Below, one piece after another: positions 8,829 through 18,332 of a stretch of 64,000 bases of DNA (positions are counted from its first letter, which is position 1; every line of letters begins with the position of its first letter). The stretch is from VAZQ01 sp963807865 (GTDB taxonomy: Bacteria > Pseudomonadota > Alphaproteobacteria > Rhizobiales > Xanthobacteraceae). Position numbers and translations under genes: made by a program. Where the stretch lies: NCBI GenBank assembly GCA_963807865.1, contig CAWEDK010000025.1, positions 62,001 through 126,000 on the forward strand, written 5' to 3'. The notes beneath the pieces were generated by a model. It did no database searches. It had not been told where the DNA came from and saw only the letters and a program-made list of their open reading frames with translations.

Positions 8829-9704
8829 TCACAGCGCCTCGGCGCCGGAGATGATCTCGATCAGTTCCTTGGTGATCATCGCCTGGCGGGTGCGGTTGTA
8901 CTTCAACGTTTGCTTCTTGATCATTTCGCCGGCGTTGCGGGTGGCATTGTCCATCGCGCTCATCTGCGCGCCGTAAAACGACGCGGAGTTCTCCAGCAAC
9001 GCGCGGAAAATCTGCACCGTGATGTTGCGCGGCAGAAGCTCCGCCAGGATCTCTTCCTCTTCCGGCTCGTACTCGTAGGACACTCCGCCCGCGGTTGCGG
9101 TCTCGTCGCTTCCAAACACTGGCGGGATGATCTGTTGGGCCGTCGGGATCTGCGAGATCACCGACTTGAAGCGCGAGAAGAACAAAGTGCAGACGTCGAA
9201 CTCGCCCTGCTCGTAGAGTTGCACGATCTTCTCGCCGACCGCTTCTGCGTGCTCGAACGTGATGGCCCGCACGCGCAGTTCAAGATGCTCGCCGATCTGC
9301 TTGTCGTAGTTGCGGCGGAGTTGCTCGTAGCCCTTACGGCCGACGCAGAAGAACTTGACCGTCTTGCCGTCGGCGATCAGCGCATTGGCTTTCTCCCGCG
9401 CAAGTCGCACGATCGCCGAGTTGAACGGCCCGCACAGCCCGCGCTCGGCGGTACAGACGAGCAGCAGGTGCACCTGGTCATTGCCGGTGCCGCGCAGCAG
9501 CCGTGGCGCGGTGTCGAGCCCGGCGACCGTGGCGGCGATATTGCCCAGCACCTTTTCCATCCGCTCGGCATAGGGCCGCGCCGCCTCCGCCGCGACCTGG
9601 GCGCGCCGCAGCTTCGAAACCGCGACCATCTGCATAGCCTTGGTGATCTTCTGCGTCGCCTTGGTGGCGGCGATGCGCACGCGCATGTCTTTGAGAGAGG
9701 CCAT
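8829..9704 (-). CDS. atpG: ATP synthase F1 gamma subunit
   Basis: Central rotor shaft of the F1 motor, 291 residues. The N-terminal helix 'MASLKDMRVRIAATKATQKI' and the C-terminal helix 'LKYNRTRQAMITKELIEI' form the coiled-coil shaft and both match the family well. 'CTAERGLCGPFNSAI' is the conserved central block. The ATG is at 9704. It is separated from atpA by 159 bp that carry two copies of a palindromic repeat, and is followed closely by the ohr gene. Confidence 0.96.
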   Translation of the reverse strand: MASLKDMRVRIAATKATQKITKAMQMVAVSKLRRAQVAAEAARPYAERMEKVLGNIAATVAGLDTAPRLLRGTGNDQVHLLLVCTAERGLCGPFNSAIVRLAREKANALIADGKTVKFFCVGRKGYEQLRRNYDKQIGEHLELRVRAITFEHAEAVGEKIVQLYEQGEFDVCTLFFSRFKSVISQIPTAQQIIPPVFGSDETATAGGVSYEYEPEEEEILAELLPRNITVQIFRALLENSASFYGAQMSAMDNATRNAGEMIKKQTLKYNRTRQAMITKELIEIISGAEAL

Positions 9705-9739
9705 GTCAGTCCTGCTCTTGCGGCTCGCTCAAGTGCGCC

Positions 9740-9825
9740 CCCTCTCCCGCCCGCGGGAGAGGGTTGGGGAGAGGGCGGGCCGGCACGAACCTTCGTTCAT
9801 GCCCTCTCCCGCAAGCGGGAGAGGG
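9740..9825. repeat. Pair of REP-like palindromes in the atpA-atpG gap
   Basis: Two near-identical hairpins sit at 9740-9763 and 9802-9825. Each has the 11-bp arm CCCTCTCCCGC and its exact complement GCGGGAGAGGG, with two-base centres CC and AA. A partial third copy lies between them (9765-9777). No T-run follows on either side, so this is not an intrinsic terminator. It resembles dispersed extragenic palindromes common in Rhizobiales genomes and may tune mRNA stability between atpA and atpG. Confidence 0.8.
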
Positions 9826-9863
9826 GACAGACCGAAATCGCAGTTGTGTTGTGCTCAACATGA

Positions 9864-11393
9864 TCATGCAAACGTCTTCGCGTAGCCCTCGATCGCCGTC
9901 TTCAACTTGCCGGCGGTCGCATCATCGAGATCGCGCGAGTCGCGGATCGCGTTGAGAATGTCGGGGCTCTTATTGCGCAGCAGGGCTAGAAGCCCGTCCT
10001 CGAAGGCCCGTACGCGATTGACCGGGATCGGATCGAGATAGCCGTTGACGCCGGCATAGATGACGGCGACCTGCTCCTCCATCTTGAGCGGCGCGAACTG
10101 CGACTGTTTGAGCAATTCGGTCAGCCGGGCGCCGCGCGCCAGCAGGCGCTGCGTGGTGGCGTCGAGATCGGAGCCGAATTGCGCGAACGCGGCCATTTCG
10201 CGGTACTGCGCCAGTTCGCCTTTGATCTTGCCGGCGACCTTCTTCATCGCCTTGGTCTGCGCCGCGGAGCCGACGCGCGAGACCGAAAGTCCGACGTTCA
10301 CCGCCGGGCGGATGCCCTGGTAGAACAGGTCGGTCTCCAGGAAGATCTGACCATCGGTGATCGAGATCACGTTGGTCGGAATGTAGGCCGAGACGTCGTT
10401 GGCCTGGGTCTCGATGACCGGCAGCGCGGTCAGCGAGCCGGAGCCGTTGGCATCGCTCATCTTGGCCGCGCGCTCCAGGAGCCGCGAGTGCAGGTAGAAC
10501 ACGTCGCCCGGATAGGCCTCACGTCCCGGCGGACGGCGCAGCAGCAGCGACATCTGGCGGTACGCAACGGCCTGCTTGGACAGATCGTCGTAGATGATCA
10601 CGGCGTGCATGCCGTTATCGCGGAAATACTCACCCATGGTGCAGCCCGTGAACGGCGCCAGGAACTGCATCGGCGCCGGGTCGGACGCGGTGGCCGCTAC
10701 GATGATCGAATAGTCGAGCGCGCCCTGCTCTTCCAGCACCTTGGCGAACTGCACGACGGTCGAGCGCTTCTGCCCGATCGCCACATAGACGCAATAGAGC
10801 TTGACCTTCTCGTCGTTCGACGCGTTGAGCGACTTCTGGTTGAGAATGGTATCCAGCGCGATCGCCGTCTTGCCGGTCTGGCGGTCGCCGATGATCAATT
10901 CGCGCTGGCCGCGGCCGATCGGGATCAGCGCGTCGATCGCCTTGAGGCCGGTCGCCATCGGCTCGTGCACGGAGCGGCGCGGAATGATGCCGGGCGCCTT
11001 GACGTCGACGCGGCGGCGCTCGGTCGCCTGGATCGGGCCCTTGCCGTCGAGCGGATTGCCGAGGGCGTCGACGACGCGGCCGAGCAGGCCCTTGCCGACC
11101 GGGGTGTCGACGATCGCGCGGGTGCGCTTGACGGTCTGGCCTTCCTTGATCTCGCGGTCGTTGCCGAAGATCACGATACCGACGTTGTCGGTTTCGAGAT
11201 TGAGCGCCATGCCGCGCACACCGTTCTCGAACTCGACCATTTCGCCGGCCTGGACGTTGTCGAGACCGTAGACGCGGGCGATGCCGTCGCCCACCGACAG
11301 CACCTGTCCGACCTCGGAGACCTCGGCCTCCTGGCCGAAATTCTGGATCTGCTCTTTGAGGATTGCCGAAATTTCGGCGGCGCGGATGTCCAT
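9864..11393 (-). CDS. atpA: ATP synthase F1 alpha subunit
   Basis: Non-catalytic nucleotide-binding subunit, 509 residues from ATG 11393 ('MDIRAAEISAILKEQIQNFG'). The frame can be read three bases earlier from a TTG, but the ATG is the sensible start. The P-loop 'GDRQTGKTAIA' is at about 170-180. 'YDDLSKQAVAYRQMSLLLRRPPG' and the C-terminal helical domain are complete. The start overlaps the stop of atpH as TGATG, which suggests translational coupling. Confidence 0.97.
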   Translation of the reverse strand: MDIRAAEISAILKEQIQNFGQEAEVSEVGQVLSVGDGIARVYGLDNVQAGEMVEFENGVRGMALNLETDNVGIVIFGNDREIKEGQTVKRTRAIVDTPVGKGLLGRVVDALGNPLDGKGPIQATERRRVDVKAPGIIPRRSVHEPMATGLKAIDALIPIGRGQRELIIGDRQTGKTAIALDTILNQKSLNASNDEKVKLYCVYVAIGQKRSTVVQFAKVLEEQGALDYSIIVAATASDPAPMQFLAPFTGCTMGEYFRDNGMHAVIIYDDLSKQAVAYRQMSLLLRRPPGREAYPGDVFYLHSRLLERAAKMSDANGSGSLTALPVIETQANDVSAYIPTNVISITDGQIFLETDLFYQGIRPAVNVGLSVSRVGSAAQTKAMKKVAGKIKGELAQYREMAAFAQFGSDLDATTQRLLARGARLTELLKQSQFAPLKMEEQVAVIYAGVNGYLDPIPVNRVRAFEDGLLALLRNKSPDILNAIRDSRDLDDATAGKLKTAIEGYAKTFA

Positions 11394-11953
11394 CAAGAGA
11401 CCTCTTTCATCGCGTGCTTGATCGCATTGAGCTTAGTGCGGAGCGAACTGTCGACCATGCGGGAGCCGACCTTGACGATCAGCCCCCCGATCATCGCCGG
11501 ATCGACGTTCACATCGACCTGAACGTCCTTCTTGGTCACGGCCTTGAGCGTGTCCCTGATCGCCGCGAGATGCGCGTCGCTCGGTTGCTCAGCCAATGTG
11601 ACCTGCGCGGTGACCTCGCCCTTGTGATGGGCCACGAGCGCGTTGAACGCCCGGACCATGTCCTGCGCCGCGAACAACCGCCGGTTCGACGCAACCACCT
11701 TGAGAAACTGCGCGGCGAGGCCACCGATCCCGGCCTTGTCGAGGACCGCGGTGAGCGCGTTTGTCTGCTCCTCGGCGGAGAACACCGGGCTGCGGATCAG
11801 CCGGGCGAAATCGGCGCTTTCCGAAATTAAAGCGTCGAAGCGAGCCAGATCGGCCCTGACCGTATCGACGGCGTTTGCCTCGAGCGCGAGCTCGAACAGC
11901 GCGGTGGCATAGCGGCCTGCCATGCCCGAAACGATGCCTTGCGCCCCTGCCAC
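11393..11953 (-). CDS. atpH: ATP synthase F1 delta subunit
   Basis: Peripheral-stalk subunit that clamps F1 to the b subunits. The frame is open to 12229, but residues before codon 93 are not homologous. GTG 11953 gives a 186-residue protein beginning 'MAGAQGIVSGMAGRYATALF', which matches the usual alphaproteobacterial length; ATG 11923 is the alternative. The helical N-domain ('ALFELALEANAVD') and the C-terminal 'DPAMIGGLIVKVGSRMVDSS' are characteristic. It is the first gene of the operon; the 290 bp up to the divergent transporter at 12244 should hold the atp promoter. Confidence 0.92.
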   Translation of the reverse strand: MAGAQGIVSGMAGRYATALFELALEANAVDTVRADLARFDALISESADFARLIRSPVFSAEEQTNALTAVLDKAGIGGLAAQFLKVVASNRRLFAAQDMVRAFNALVAHHKGEVTAQVTLAEQPSDAHLAAIRDTLKAVTKKDVQVDVNVDPAMIGGLIVKVGSRMVDSSLRTKLNAIKHAMKEVS

Positions 11954-12243
11954 GTCCAAATCTCTTTTGGGCAATCCGAAGGCTTGGCACCGCTGACGAA
12001 GGCGGGGCACTAAGCCCTTGAAATGCAAGTGGGACTTCGGATTTCCGGGGAGGACACCGGCGCGTCCGCGGAACCCCACGAAAATCGCGGTTTTGCTAAC
12101 ACACCGGCAACGGCGGTGCAACATGACCGTCGAACGAGGGGCCGCCTTGTGCGAAAGCCCCTTGTGCGGTTCGTCCACCCCGATATGAACCGCGACGGAT
12201 TCAGCCCTACTCCTCCCCCGCTCCCTCATGAGAACCCAAGGCC

Positions 12244-13173
12244 TTGCCGAACCCTCCCCCGCAGGCCGCTACCGATACGACTGCCCGCTTGATGTTGATC
12301 GTACTCAGCATCGCCTGGGGGATCACGTGGCCGTTCAACCGTATCGCACTTTATGAAGTGCCGCCGTTCAGCATGCGGGTCGCGACCACGGTGCTCGGGA
12401 CCCTGATCGTGTTTGCGATCGCAGCGGCGCAGCGGCGCAGGTTGCGGCTGCCGCCAGGGATAGCGTGGCTGCATGTCGCGATCGCCGGGACGCTGGGTAT
12501 CGCGGGTTTCACGGTGCTCAGCGCAATTGGACAGATCGGAGCCAGCACGTCCCGCGTCATCATTCTCGGCTACAGCATGCCGATCTGGGCGTGTCTCATG
12601 GCGCGGCCAATCCTCGGAGAGCGGATTACCCGGCCGCGCATTCTTGCCCTCATTCTGTGCGTCACCGGCATCGCGGTACTGGTCTCGCCGCTGGCCGGCG
12701 CCGGTGTCCCGCCCGGACTGATATTCGCGCTGGCAGCCGGAATAAGCTGGGCGGCCGGCACCGTCTATCTGAAGTGGGCCCAAATTCAGGGTGATCCGAT
12801 GGCAGTGGCCGGCTGGCAACTCGTCGCCGCATCGGTGGTCGCCGCGATCGCGGTACCGATGTTCGAGGACGGGCTCCATCTCTGGCCGCTGCAGGGTCGC
12901 ACCATCATGGCGCTCGCCTTCTCCGGCATCATCGGCTCAGGCCTGTGCTATTTCCTGTGGTTCGCAATCGTACGGCGGCTGCCGGCCACCACGGCGTCGC
13001 TCGGCGTACTCGCCGCCCCGGTGATCGGCATCGCGGCGTCGGGATTCGTGCTGGGCGAGCGGCCGACGCTCACCGACTACATCGGCTCCGCGCTCATTCT
13101 GACCGCGGCCGCGTGCGTGCTGATCGTGCCTCCGCCGCGTAAATCTGCGCCGCTCGAACCACACGTGCCATGA
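12244..13173 (+). CDS. DMT-superfamily (EamA) transporter
   Basis: Ten predicted membrane helices arranged as two EamA repeats across 309 residues, e.g. 'LMLIVLSIAWGITWPFNRIAL' near the N-terminus and 'LTDYIGSALILTAAACVLIV' near the end. Short hydrophilic turns include 'LGERITRPRI' and 'LGERPTLTDY', the repeat-specific LGE motif after helices 4 and 9. Substrate unknown; the family exports metabolites and amino acids. The longest frame starts at a TTG (12244) with no clear ribosome site. ATG 12292 would remove 16 residues and start at the first helix, so the start is uncertain. The stop overlaps the following MFS gene by four bases (ATGA). Confidence 0.85.
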   Translation: MPNPPPQAATDTTARLMLIVLSIAWGITWPFNRIALYEVPPFSMRVATTVLGTLIVFAIAAAQRRRLRLPPGIAWLHVAIAGTLGIAGFTVLSAIGQIGASTSRVIILGYSMPIWACLMARPILGERITRPRILALILCVTGIAVLVSPLAGAGVPPGLIFALAAGISWAAGTVYLKWAQIQGDPMAVAGWQLVAASVVAAIAVPMFEDGLHLWPLQGRTIMALAFSGIIGSGLCYFLWFAIVRRLPATTASLGVLAAPVIGIAASGFVLGERPTLTDYIGSALILTAAACVLIVPPPRKSAPLEPHVP

Positions 13174-14363
13174 CGTCGGGCGCGCGCCTTCTCTATCTCC
13201 TCAGCCTGCTCTGGTTCGTCGGCATGTCGACGCGCATCACCGTTCTGGCGGTTCCGCCGGTCATTCCGCTGATCCGCGAGGACCTGCGGATGACCGAAAC
13301 CGAGGTCGGACTGCTGATCGGGCTGCCGGTGCTGACCTGGGCGCTCGCGGCCATTCCGGGTTCTCTGTTGATCGCGCGGCTCGGCGCGACCTTCACGCTG
13401 GCCGTTGGGCTTGCGCTGACCGGCCTTGCGGCCGCCGGACGCGGAGCCGCGCCGGACGTGTGGGCACTCTATGTGGCAACCATGCTGATGGGCTGCGGCA
13501 TCGCGATCATGCAACCCGCACTACCGTCCCTGGTGCGTGACTGGGTTCCCCATCGCATCGGTCTTGGCACCGCGGTCTCAAGCAACGGCATGACGGTCGG
13601 AATAGCGGCTGCGCCAGCGCTGACCATTCCGTTTGTCCTTCCGATGATCGGCCAGGACTGGCGGTTGGCATTGCTGTGGTGGGCGGTCCCGGTCCTGGCG
13701 GTCGCGCTGATCTTTCCTCTGCTGGCACCGCGTCGGACGGAGCCCGCACCGGCCGACGTCAGCGTGCCGCGGCGCTGGTGGCCGGACTGGAAAGACCCGC
13801 TAATCTGGCTCCTGGGCCTGACCTTCGGCTGCAACAATGCGCTCTACTACGGCACCAACGCCTTCCTGCCCGACTACCTCGCCAGCACCGGCCACGCCGA
13901 CCTGACGGGTGCGGCGCTCGGGTTCATGAACGGGAGTCAGTTCGTCGCATCGCTGCTGCTGCTGATTACGGCGGAACGCCTCCAGCGCCGCGCGTGGCCG
14001 TACCTCGTATTCGGACCGACTGCGCTGCTCGGAGTCATCGGCATCGTTTTTGGTTCCGGCGCATGGGTCGTGGCGGGGGCCGGTCTCGTCGGGTTCTCGC
14101 TCGCTCTCACGTTTGTCGTGACGCTCGCACTTCCGCCGGTGCTGAGTCCGCCCGGCGACGTTCATCGGATGTCGGCCGGGATGTTCACGGTGAGCTTCAT
14201 TTGCGCGGTGATCGTCCCCGTCATCTGCGGCGCCCTATGGGATCTGACAGGAGTGCCGTGGACAGCGTTTGTGCCCCTGCTGTTGTGCCCGATCCTGCTG
14301 ACCGGTCTCGGCCTCATGCTCAGCCTGCATCCTTCGGCAAGGCAGCCTCGCAGCGGATATTAG
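13170..14363 (+). CDS. MFS transporter (CynX/NimT-like)
   Basis: A 397-residue protein with 12 hydrophobic segments in two halves and a hydrophilic loop at about 190-215. The start 'RLLYLLSLLWFVGMSTRI' and 'IPLIREDLRMTETEVGLLIG' resemble the cyanate/nitroimidazole permease branch (CynX) of the major facilitator superfamily. Its substrate cannot be inferred. The ATG overlaps the stop of the DMT gene (ATGA), so the two are probably translated together as an operon of two unrelated carriers. About 130 bp without a gene follow before the collagen-like gene. Confidence 0.87.
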   Translation: MTSGARLLYLLSLLWFVGMSTRITVLAVPPVIPLIREDLRMTETEVGLLIGLPVLTWALAAIPGSLLIARLGATFTLAVGLALTGLAAAGRGAAPDVWALYVATMLMGCGIAIMQPALPSLVRDWVPHRIGLGTAVSSNGMTVGIAAAPALTIPFVLPMIGQDWRLALLWWAVPVLAVALIFPLLAPRRTEPAPADVSVPRRWWPDWKDPLIWLLGLTFGCNNALYYGTNAFLPDYLASTGHADLTGAALGFMNGSQFVASLLLLITAERLQRRAWPYLVFGPTALLGVIGIVFGSGAWVVAGAGLVGFSLALTFVVTLALPPVLSPPGDVHRMSAGMFTVSFICAVIVPVICGALWDLTGVPWTAFVPLLLCPILLTGLGLMLSLHPSARQPRSGY

Positions 14364-14491
14364 CCAGCAGAGTGCGGGTGCGCGGAAACGCGAAAGAGTG
14401 CGTCGCCAGCCCGAGCTTGTGCATCCATCCGTCCAAGCTTGACGACCGCGAGCGCGACCGACAAGGTCGGCGAAATCACTGGGAGAATGTC

Positions 14492-14917
14492 GTGGGAAGG
14501 TCCGGGCTGTTCATCGCACTCGCGTCGCTGCTGTTGTTGACGGGCTGCTTCGAGGGGCCGCAAGGCGTACCCGGGCAGGTTGGACCGGCCGGGCCGCAAG
14601 GGCCGCAAGGGACTACCGGCCAGCGCGGCGCTGACGGCACGCGGGGTGAGCTTGGGCCGATCGGGCCACCCGGTCCCATCGGTCCACAAGGTCCTGCCGG
14701 AACGCAGGGGCCCAAGGGTGACCGCGGCGAACAGGCCCCGCCCGGCACCGTCAATATTCGGCTGGTGCAGGAAAACGGCGACGCACTCTCGTGCGGGCCG
14801 GACGAGATTCTTGCTTCGGTGCTGTGTGCCGACGGCGCTGCGGCTGCGATCAGCCAGAAGCGCAGCGCAAAGTGCTCAGCGCCGAACGGCGTCGTCGGCA
14901 TCTGCATGAAGCCGTAA
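14492..14917 (+). CDS. Small collagen-like lipoprotein
   Basis: A 141-residue protein starting at GTG 14492, five bases after GGGAGA. Residues 1-18 are a lipoprotein signal with lipobox LTGC, so Cys19 should be acylated. Residues 22-81 are twenty uninterrupted Gly-X-Y triplets (GPQ GVP GQV GPA ...), rich in Pro at X and containing GPKGDRGEQ, i.e. a short collagen-like triple-helix segment. The C-terminal 55 residues form a small domain with four cysteines ('LSCGPDEILASVLC', 'AKCSAPNGVVGIC'), likely two disulfides and perhaps the trimerisation unit. Similar small collagen-like lipoproteins occur in Bradyrhizobium relatives. Function unknown; envelope location is inferred from the signal. Confidence 0.85.
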   Translation: MGRSGLFIALASLLLLTGCFEGPQGVPGQVGPAGPQGPQGTTGQRGADGTRGELGPIGPPGPIGPQGPAGTQGPKGDRGEQAPPGTVNIRLVQENGDALSCGPDEILASVLCADGAAAAISQKRSAKCSAPNGVVGICMKP

Positions 14918-15015
14918 GGCGGCTCATGCTGGATCGAAGCGCCGCCCGCCCCTTCCGAACCGCGACGACCTTCCGCGCTGGCTGAAGTTCCGAACGAGCC
15001 TGCCGCGAGAGGAAA

Positions 15016-17203
15016 CTAAAGGAAGCTCTGCGGGTCGATGTCCACTTCGAGTTTGATGTCGCTCTTGTGCTTAGGCGACGCGGCCAGCCACTCACGCATA
15101 TAAGCTGAAAGGTCCAGGTTGCGCGGCGATTTCACCAGCAGCCGGAAACGATGGCGCCCACGCACGACCGCGAGTGGGGCTTCCGCCGGTCCGAGCACGC
15201 GCACCTCATCATCACGCGGTGCGAGCGCGGCGAGGCGCCGGGCGTAGCCTTCGGCCGCATGCCGATCGCCCGCCGAAATGAGGATGCTCGCGAGCCGCCC
15301 GAACGGCGGATATTGCGTCTTCTCACGCAATTCGATTTCGCTGGTGTAGAACGCCTCGCGGTCGGCCGCGATCAGCGCGCGCATCACCGGATGTTCGGGC
15401 TGGTGGGTCTGCAGATAGCCGATGCCCTGCCCGGCCTCGCGGCCGGCTCGGCCGACTACCTGATGCAACAATTGGAACGTGCGCTCCGCCGCCCGCGGAT
15501 CGCCGTTGCTCAGACCGAGGTCCGCGTCGACGACGCCAACGAGGTTGAGCTTGGGAAAGTGATGCCCCTTGGCGACGAGTTGCGTACCGACCACGATGTC
15601 GAACCGCCCGGCGGCAACGTCATCGAGTTCCTCGCGAAGACGCTCGACCGAGTTCGACCAGGTCGCTGGAGAGCACCAGGATACGGCTGCCGGGAAACAG
15701 CGCCGCCGCCTCCTGCTCGAGCCGTTCGACGCCTGGGCCGACCGCGACGAATGAATCGGCCGCCTGGCATTGCGGACATTGCGCGGGCGGCGGCATTCCG
15801 AAGCCGCAGTGATGGCAGACCAGGCGCCGTTTGAAGCGGTGATCGACCAGCCAGGCATCGCAGTTCGGGCAGGCCAGGCGATAGCCGCATTGCCGGCAGA
15901 GCGTGAGCGGCGCATAGCCGCGGCGGTTGAGAAACAGCAGCGCCTGCTCGCCGCGCTCGACCGCGGTCTTCACGGCCTCCGCGAGCCGCGGAGCGATAAA
16001 GCGTCCGCGCGGCGGGCCTTCGGTGCGAAGATCGATCGCCTCGATGCCCGGCAGAAGCTGACCGCCAAACCGCTCCGGCAGATGAACGCGTGCATATCGG
16101 CCGCGTCGCGCATTCACTTCAGATTCGACCGAGGGCGTCGCCGACACCAGCACGATCGGAATCTCGGCGCTCCGCGCCCGCACCACCGCCATGTCGCGCG
16201 CGTGGTAGTGAACGCCGTCTTCCTGCTTATAGGCGGGGTCGTGCTCCTCATCCACCACGATCAGTCCAAGGTCCGCATATGGCAGAAACAGCGCCGAGCG
16301 CGCACCGACCACTACGCTGACTTCGCCCGACGCAACCGCCAGCCAGGTGCGCGCCCGCAGCCGCTGCGATAACTGGGAGTGCCATTCCGCCGGCCGGGTG
16401 CCGAAGCGGGCGGTGAAGCGATCAAGGAATTGCGTCGTCAGCGCGATCTCGGGCATGAGCACCAGCGCCTGCTTGCCACGGCGGATACATTCGGCCACAG
16501 CCTCGAAATAGACCTCGGTCTTGCCAGAACCGGTCACACCGTCGAGCAGCGTCACTCCAAAACCGCTGCCGTGCACGCTGCCGCGCAGTGCATCCGCCGC
16601 GGTGCGCTGCGCCGGAAAGAAATCGGGCGGAGCAAAGTCCGGATCGGGTGCCCGCGTGACGGGTCCGGACGGCAGCACCAACAATTCAAGTGTCCCCTCA
16701 TCGACGAGACCGTCGATCACGCCGGACGACACGCCGGCGTCCTCGGCCACGCTGCCTTTCGGCCGCGCGAGCCCGTCGGAGAGCACGGCAAGCACCCGCT
16801 GGCGGGCCGAGGTCATACGCGGCGGCGGTGGTCCGGCAAGGCGCACGCCAACCCGCTCGCGTGCCGGACCGAGGTGCTCGCCCATCCTCAGCGCCATACG
16901 CAGCACCATACCGCGCGGCGTCAGCGTATAGTTCGAGACCCAGTCGACGAATCGGCGTAGCTCTGCCTTGAGTGGCGGCACGTCGAGCTTATGGTCGACG
17001 TCTTTCAGGCGGTTGTGCAATCCCGGCTTGACCGCCACGTCAACGGCCCAGACGACGCCGGTCGCCTCACGAGCTCCGAGGGGCACCGAGACGAGGTCGC
17101 CTGGTTCGAGCGAAAGACCGGCCGGCACGCGGTACGAATAGGCAAGGTCGAGCGCCACCGGGACGAGGACGTCGACGAAGCTCTGAGCCAGAGTTTGCGC
17201 CAT
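15016..17203 (-). CDS. priA: Primosomal replication restart helicase PriA (one frameshift)
   Basis: 3'-to-5' helicase that reloads the replisome at stalled forks. The first 515 or so codons from ATG 17203 read in one frame: 3'BD domain, P-loop 'GVTGSGKTEVYFE', DEAH-type 'IVVDEEHDPAYKQ', and two zinc clusters with eight cysteines ('CRQCGYRLACPNC', 'CHHCGFGMPPPAQCPQC'). The remainder, with 'VGTQLVAKGHHFP' and 'QVVGRAGR', reads in another frame down to 15016. The break is near 15650, where one extra G (CGGTC instead of CGTC) would explain it; removing it restores '...SSDLVELVERLREEL...'. The span is 2188 bp, net +1. Probably intact in the cell. It is divergent from xerC. Confidence 0.9.
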
Positions 17204-17267
17204 GCGCGATCGGCCGGTCCGTGGCGGTTAAGGAAGCCTGAACGAAAGGGGTGAGATATAGTCATCC

Positions 17268-18230
17268 GTGTCAAGCTCAACACCCACCACTGACCTGCCC
17301 GGCGCCGCGCCCATCGTGGCGGCCGAAGTCGTGCGTTGGCTCAGCTATCTGGCAGCCGAGCGGCGGATGTCGCCGAAGACGGTCGAGGCCTACGAACGCG
17401 ATCTCCGGCAGTTCATCGAGTTTCTGTGCGAGCATCTCGGCGCCCGCGTTACCTTCGAAGCCCTCAAGGAACTGACGCCGGCGGACATCCGGGGCTACAT
17501 GGCGTCACGGCGGGCGCAAGGAATCGGCGGCCGCTCTCTGATGCGATCGCTGGCGGGGATCCGCTCGTTTGCACGCTTCCTCGAAAAGAGCGGCAAGGGA
17601 AGGGTCGGCGCGCTCGCCGCCGTGCGTACGCCGAAGATCGCCAAGACGCTGCCGAAGCCGCTGGCAATTGCTAGCGCCATGAGCATGACCGACACCGGGC
17701 TGCGCGCCGGCGAACTGCGCGAACCTTGGGTTCTGGCGCGCGATGCCGCGGTGCTGGCGCTGCTCTACGGTTCCGGGCTGCGCATTTCCGAGGCGCTCGG
17801 CCTGCGGGCAAAGGACTTTCCGGCGTCCGGTAAGGGCGACGTCATCACGGTGACGGGCAAAGGCAACAAGAAGCGCATGGTGCCCGTGCTGGCGCAGGTG
17901 TCGAAACTGGTCGACGACTATCGCAAACTCTGCCCCTACCAGCCGGCCGATGACGATCCTTTGTTTCTCGGCGCCAAAGGCGGGCCGCTCGTCGCCCGGG
18001 TCGTGCAGCTCGCCATGGCGAGGCTGCGCGGCGCGCTGGGATTGCCCGAAACGGCAACCCCGCACGCGTTGCGCCATTCGTTCGCCACGCACTTGCTGAC
18101 ACGCGGGGGCGACTTGCGCGCCATCCAGGAACTGCTCGGGCATGCCTCGCTCTCGACCACGCAGATCTATACCGCGGTCGATACCGAGCGATTGCTCGAA
18201 GTGTACCGAAACGCCCATCCGCGGGCATGA
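17268..18230 (+). CDS. xerC: Tyrosine recombinase XerC-like
   Basis: Site-specific recombinase for resolving chromosome dimers at dif. 320 residues from GTG 17268. The N-terminal SAM-like core-binding domain occupies about 17-110 and the catalytic domain about 130-320. Catalytic residues visible are Arg in 'GSGLRISEALGL', Lys in 'VTGKGNKKRMVPV', His and Arg in 'HALRHSFATHLL', His in 'LGHASLSTTQIYTAV', and the nucleophile Tyr in the same motif. Its place next to priA is conserved in Rhizobiales and supports XerC rather than a phage integrase. No mobile element surrounds it. The GTG start is the only good candidate in this frame. Confidence 0.92.
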   Translation: MSSSTPTTDLPGAAPIVAAEVVRWLSYLAAERRMSPKTVEAYERDLRQFIEFLCEHLGARVTFEALKELTPADIRGYMASRRAQGIGGRSLMRSLAGIRSFARFLEKSGKGRVGALAAVRTPKIAKTLPKPLAIASAMSMTDTGLRAGELREPWVLARDAAVLALLYGSGLRISEALGLRAKDFPASGKGDVITVTGKGNKKRMVPVLAQVSKLVDDYRKLCPYQPADDDPLFLGAKGGPLVARVVQLAMARLRGALGLPETATPHALRHSFATHLLTRGGDLRAIQELLGHASLSTTQIYTAVDTERLLEVYRNAHPRA

Positions 18231-18332
18231 CGAAACTGTGACGCGGGCCCGCAATTCTGGCTCCCTCCCCTTGCGGGCGGCCACGGCTTCGATCCATGGT
18301 CTCGCTCGAAAACCTCACGCGGGGAGAGTGAC

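Noticed and set aside
10179..11522. A 447-codon plus-strand frame
   Set aside because: Antisense to atpA, with the same shadow composition; atpA is unmistakable on the other strand.
14581..14754. Possible tandem DNA repeat array
   Set aside because: The periodicity is the nine-base Gly-X-Y codon pattern of the collagen-like segment, not an independent repeat or CRISPR.
13676..14917. A 413-codon frame giving the collagen-like protein a long N-terminal extension
   Set aside because: The upstream part overlaps the MFS gene in another frame. The lipoprotein signal and GGGAGA site fix the start at 14492.
17268..18230. Possible phage or island integrase
   Set aside because: Tyrosine recombinase sits beside priA as XerC does in relatives, with no attachment repeats or cargo genes around it.
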